From the NCBI GenBank assembly GCA_037176905.1, contig JBBBWG010006747.1, positions 934-26,056 of the forward strand: DNA of 25,123 nt. The letters are read 5' to 3'. This document shows, in pieces, positions 24,612-25,123 of this stretch. The DNA comes from Azolla pinnata (lineage: Eukaryota; Streptophyta; Polypodiopsida; Salviniales; Salviniaceae). The position numbers and the translations under genes are program-made. The first letter of the stretch is position 1. Every line of letters starts with the position of its first letter. The notes under the pieces are model-generated. The model was not told the DNA's origin. It saw only the letters and a program-made list of their open reading frames with translations, and searched no databases.

Positions 24612-25123
24612 TGGCCGAGCCGACGACCGATTGATCGATCAGAAGAAGTGGATCGCTTGTGCACAGATTGATTGACCGATTGTAGGGGGATGAGATCAAC
24701 AGAGTCTTTACTCGCTCCGCTGTTGTTCTTTAGGTCAAAAGAAGCCAAGCACTCAATTGAAGCCAGGCAACAACAGAGCCTTTGCAAAATCCATCTCCTT
24801 CCAGAAGTCCACTCGGGGCTCGACAAAACATTCATGCCATGCCATCGCAATGTCAGTCAAAGGGGGACAGTGGATGATGCTTGGTGTTGCTCTTCATTAA
24901 TTTCAATGGCATGCCATCGCCCCCGCCCTGTTCATGGATTGGATTCGCGGCATCGATGTCGATCCCCTCATTCATTCAGCCCCTAAACCCCCGTGACACT
25001 GTTCACGAGCGAGAACGAATCCACCCCCCATCAAACCTCAATCGCAATATCGCGATTGTCGCTCGCTACCCGGAATGCTGCTGGATCGATAACCCTACTA
25101 CCAAACACGGCGTGCATGCAATC
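24612..25123. other. Right-edge region, no gene seen
   Basis: The sequence is GC-balanced with a few GATCGAT words. A plus frame at 24672-24986 and a minus frame at 24608-24850 show no domain. It may be the promoter or leader of the minus-strand small ORF. Confidence 0.35.

Overview
The window is nuclear DNA from a green plant, most likely a land plant with a fairly compact genome. The evidence is four intron-rich genes. One encodes an SGS3-type RNA-silencing protein with a zf-XS/XS/coiled-coil layout, found in plants. Another encodes a plant CDKC kinase with the PITAIRE signature. The introns are GT-AG, the shortest about 80 nt, and telomere-like TTTAGGG words are present. I cannot name the species. 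Bryophyte-grade or lycophyte-grade plants are plausible but this is inference.

Layout from left to right. (1) 114-1070, minus: a secreted glycine-rich protein with a GYGQGGQ heptad array and a TATA box. (2) 3730-8816, minus: SGS3, six exons, 897 aa predicted. (3) 8817-12295: a long divergent intergenic region holding a GATC/GATTC satellite next to SGS3 and a 1.1-kb CATG/CATA array next to the following gene. (4) 12296-15582, plus: an RS-rich protein related to the RSRC1/SRrp53 family, six exons, 423 aa predicted. (5) 15583-17763: a convergent intergenic region. (6) 17764-21908, minus: CDKC (CDK9/P-TEFb class), fourteen exons, 592 aa predicted. (7) 22038-23300: a 0.9-kb TATG/TGTG array directly upstream of CDKC, then an 80-bp minisatellite carrying telo-box words. 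(8) 23300-25123: mostly unassigned, with one possible 80-codon minus-strand ORF. I joined the exons by hand; every junction keeps frame and rebuilds the family alignment as I remember it.

Three genes act in RNA metabolism: SGS3 with RDR6 in secondary siRNA production, CDKC in Pol II CTD phosphorylation and elongation, and the RS protein probably in splicing. Nothing suggests they form one locus-level system; they look like ordinary single-copy housekeeping or silencing genes.

The most unusual signal is structural. Short tandem duplications sit on functional boundaries. Both ends of SGS3 exon 2 lie inside tandem arrays that copy the splice acceptor (six units, four of 78-83 bp) and the splice donor (four units of 63-95 bp) into the introns; one duplicated donor is in frame and could extend the XS domain by 21 residues. 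The acceptor of CDKC exon 7 is copied 53 bp into its intron. The CDKC promoter array repeats a piece of the gene's own 5' leader about five times. The RS-protein and CDKC promoters both end in alternating pyrimidine-purine arrays with the same orientation relative to transcription.
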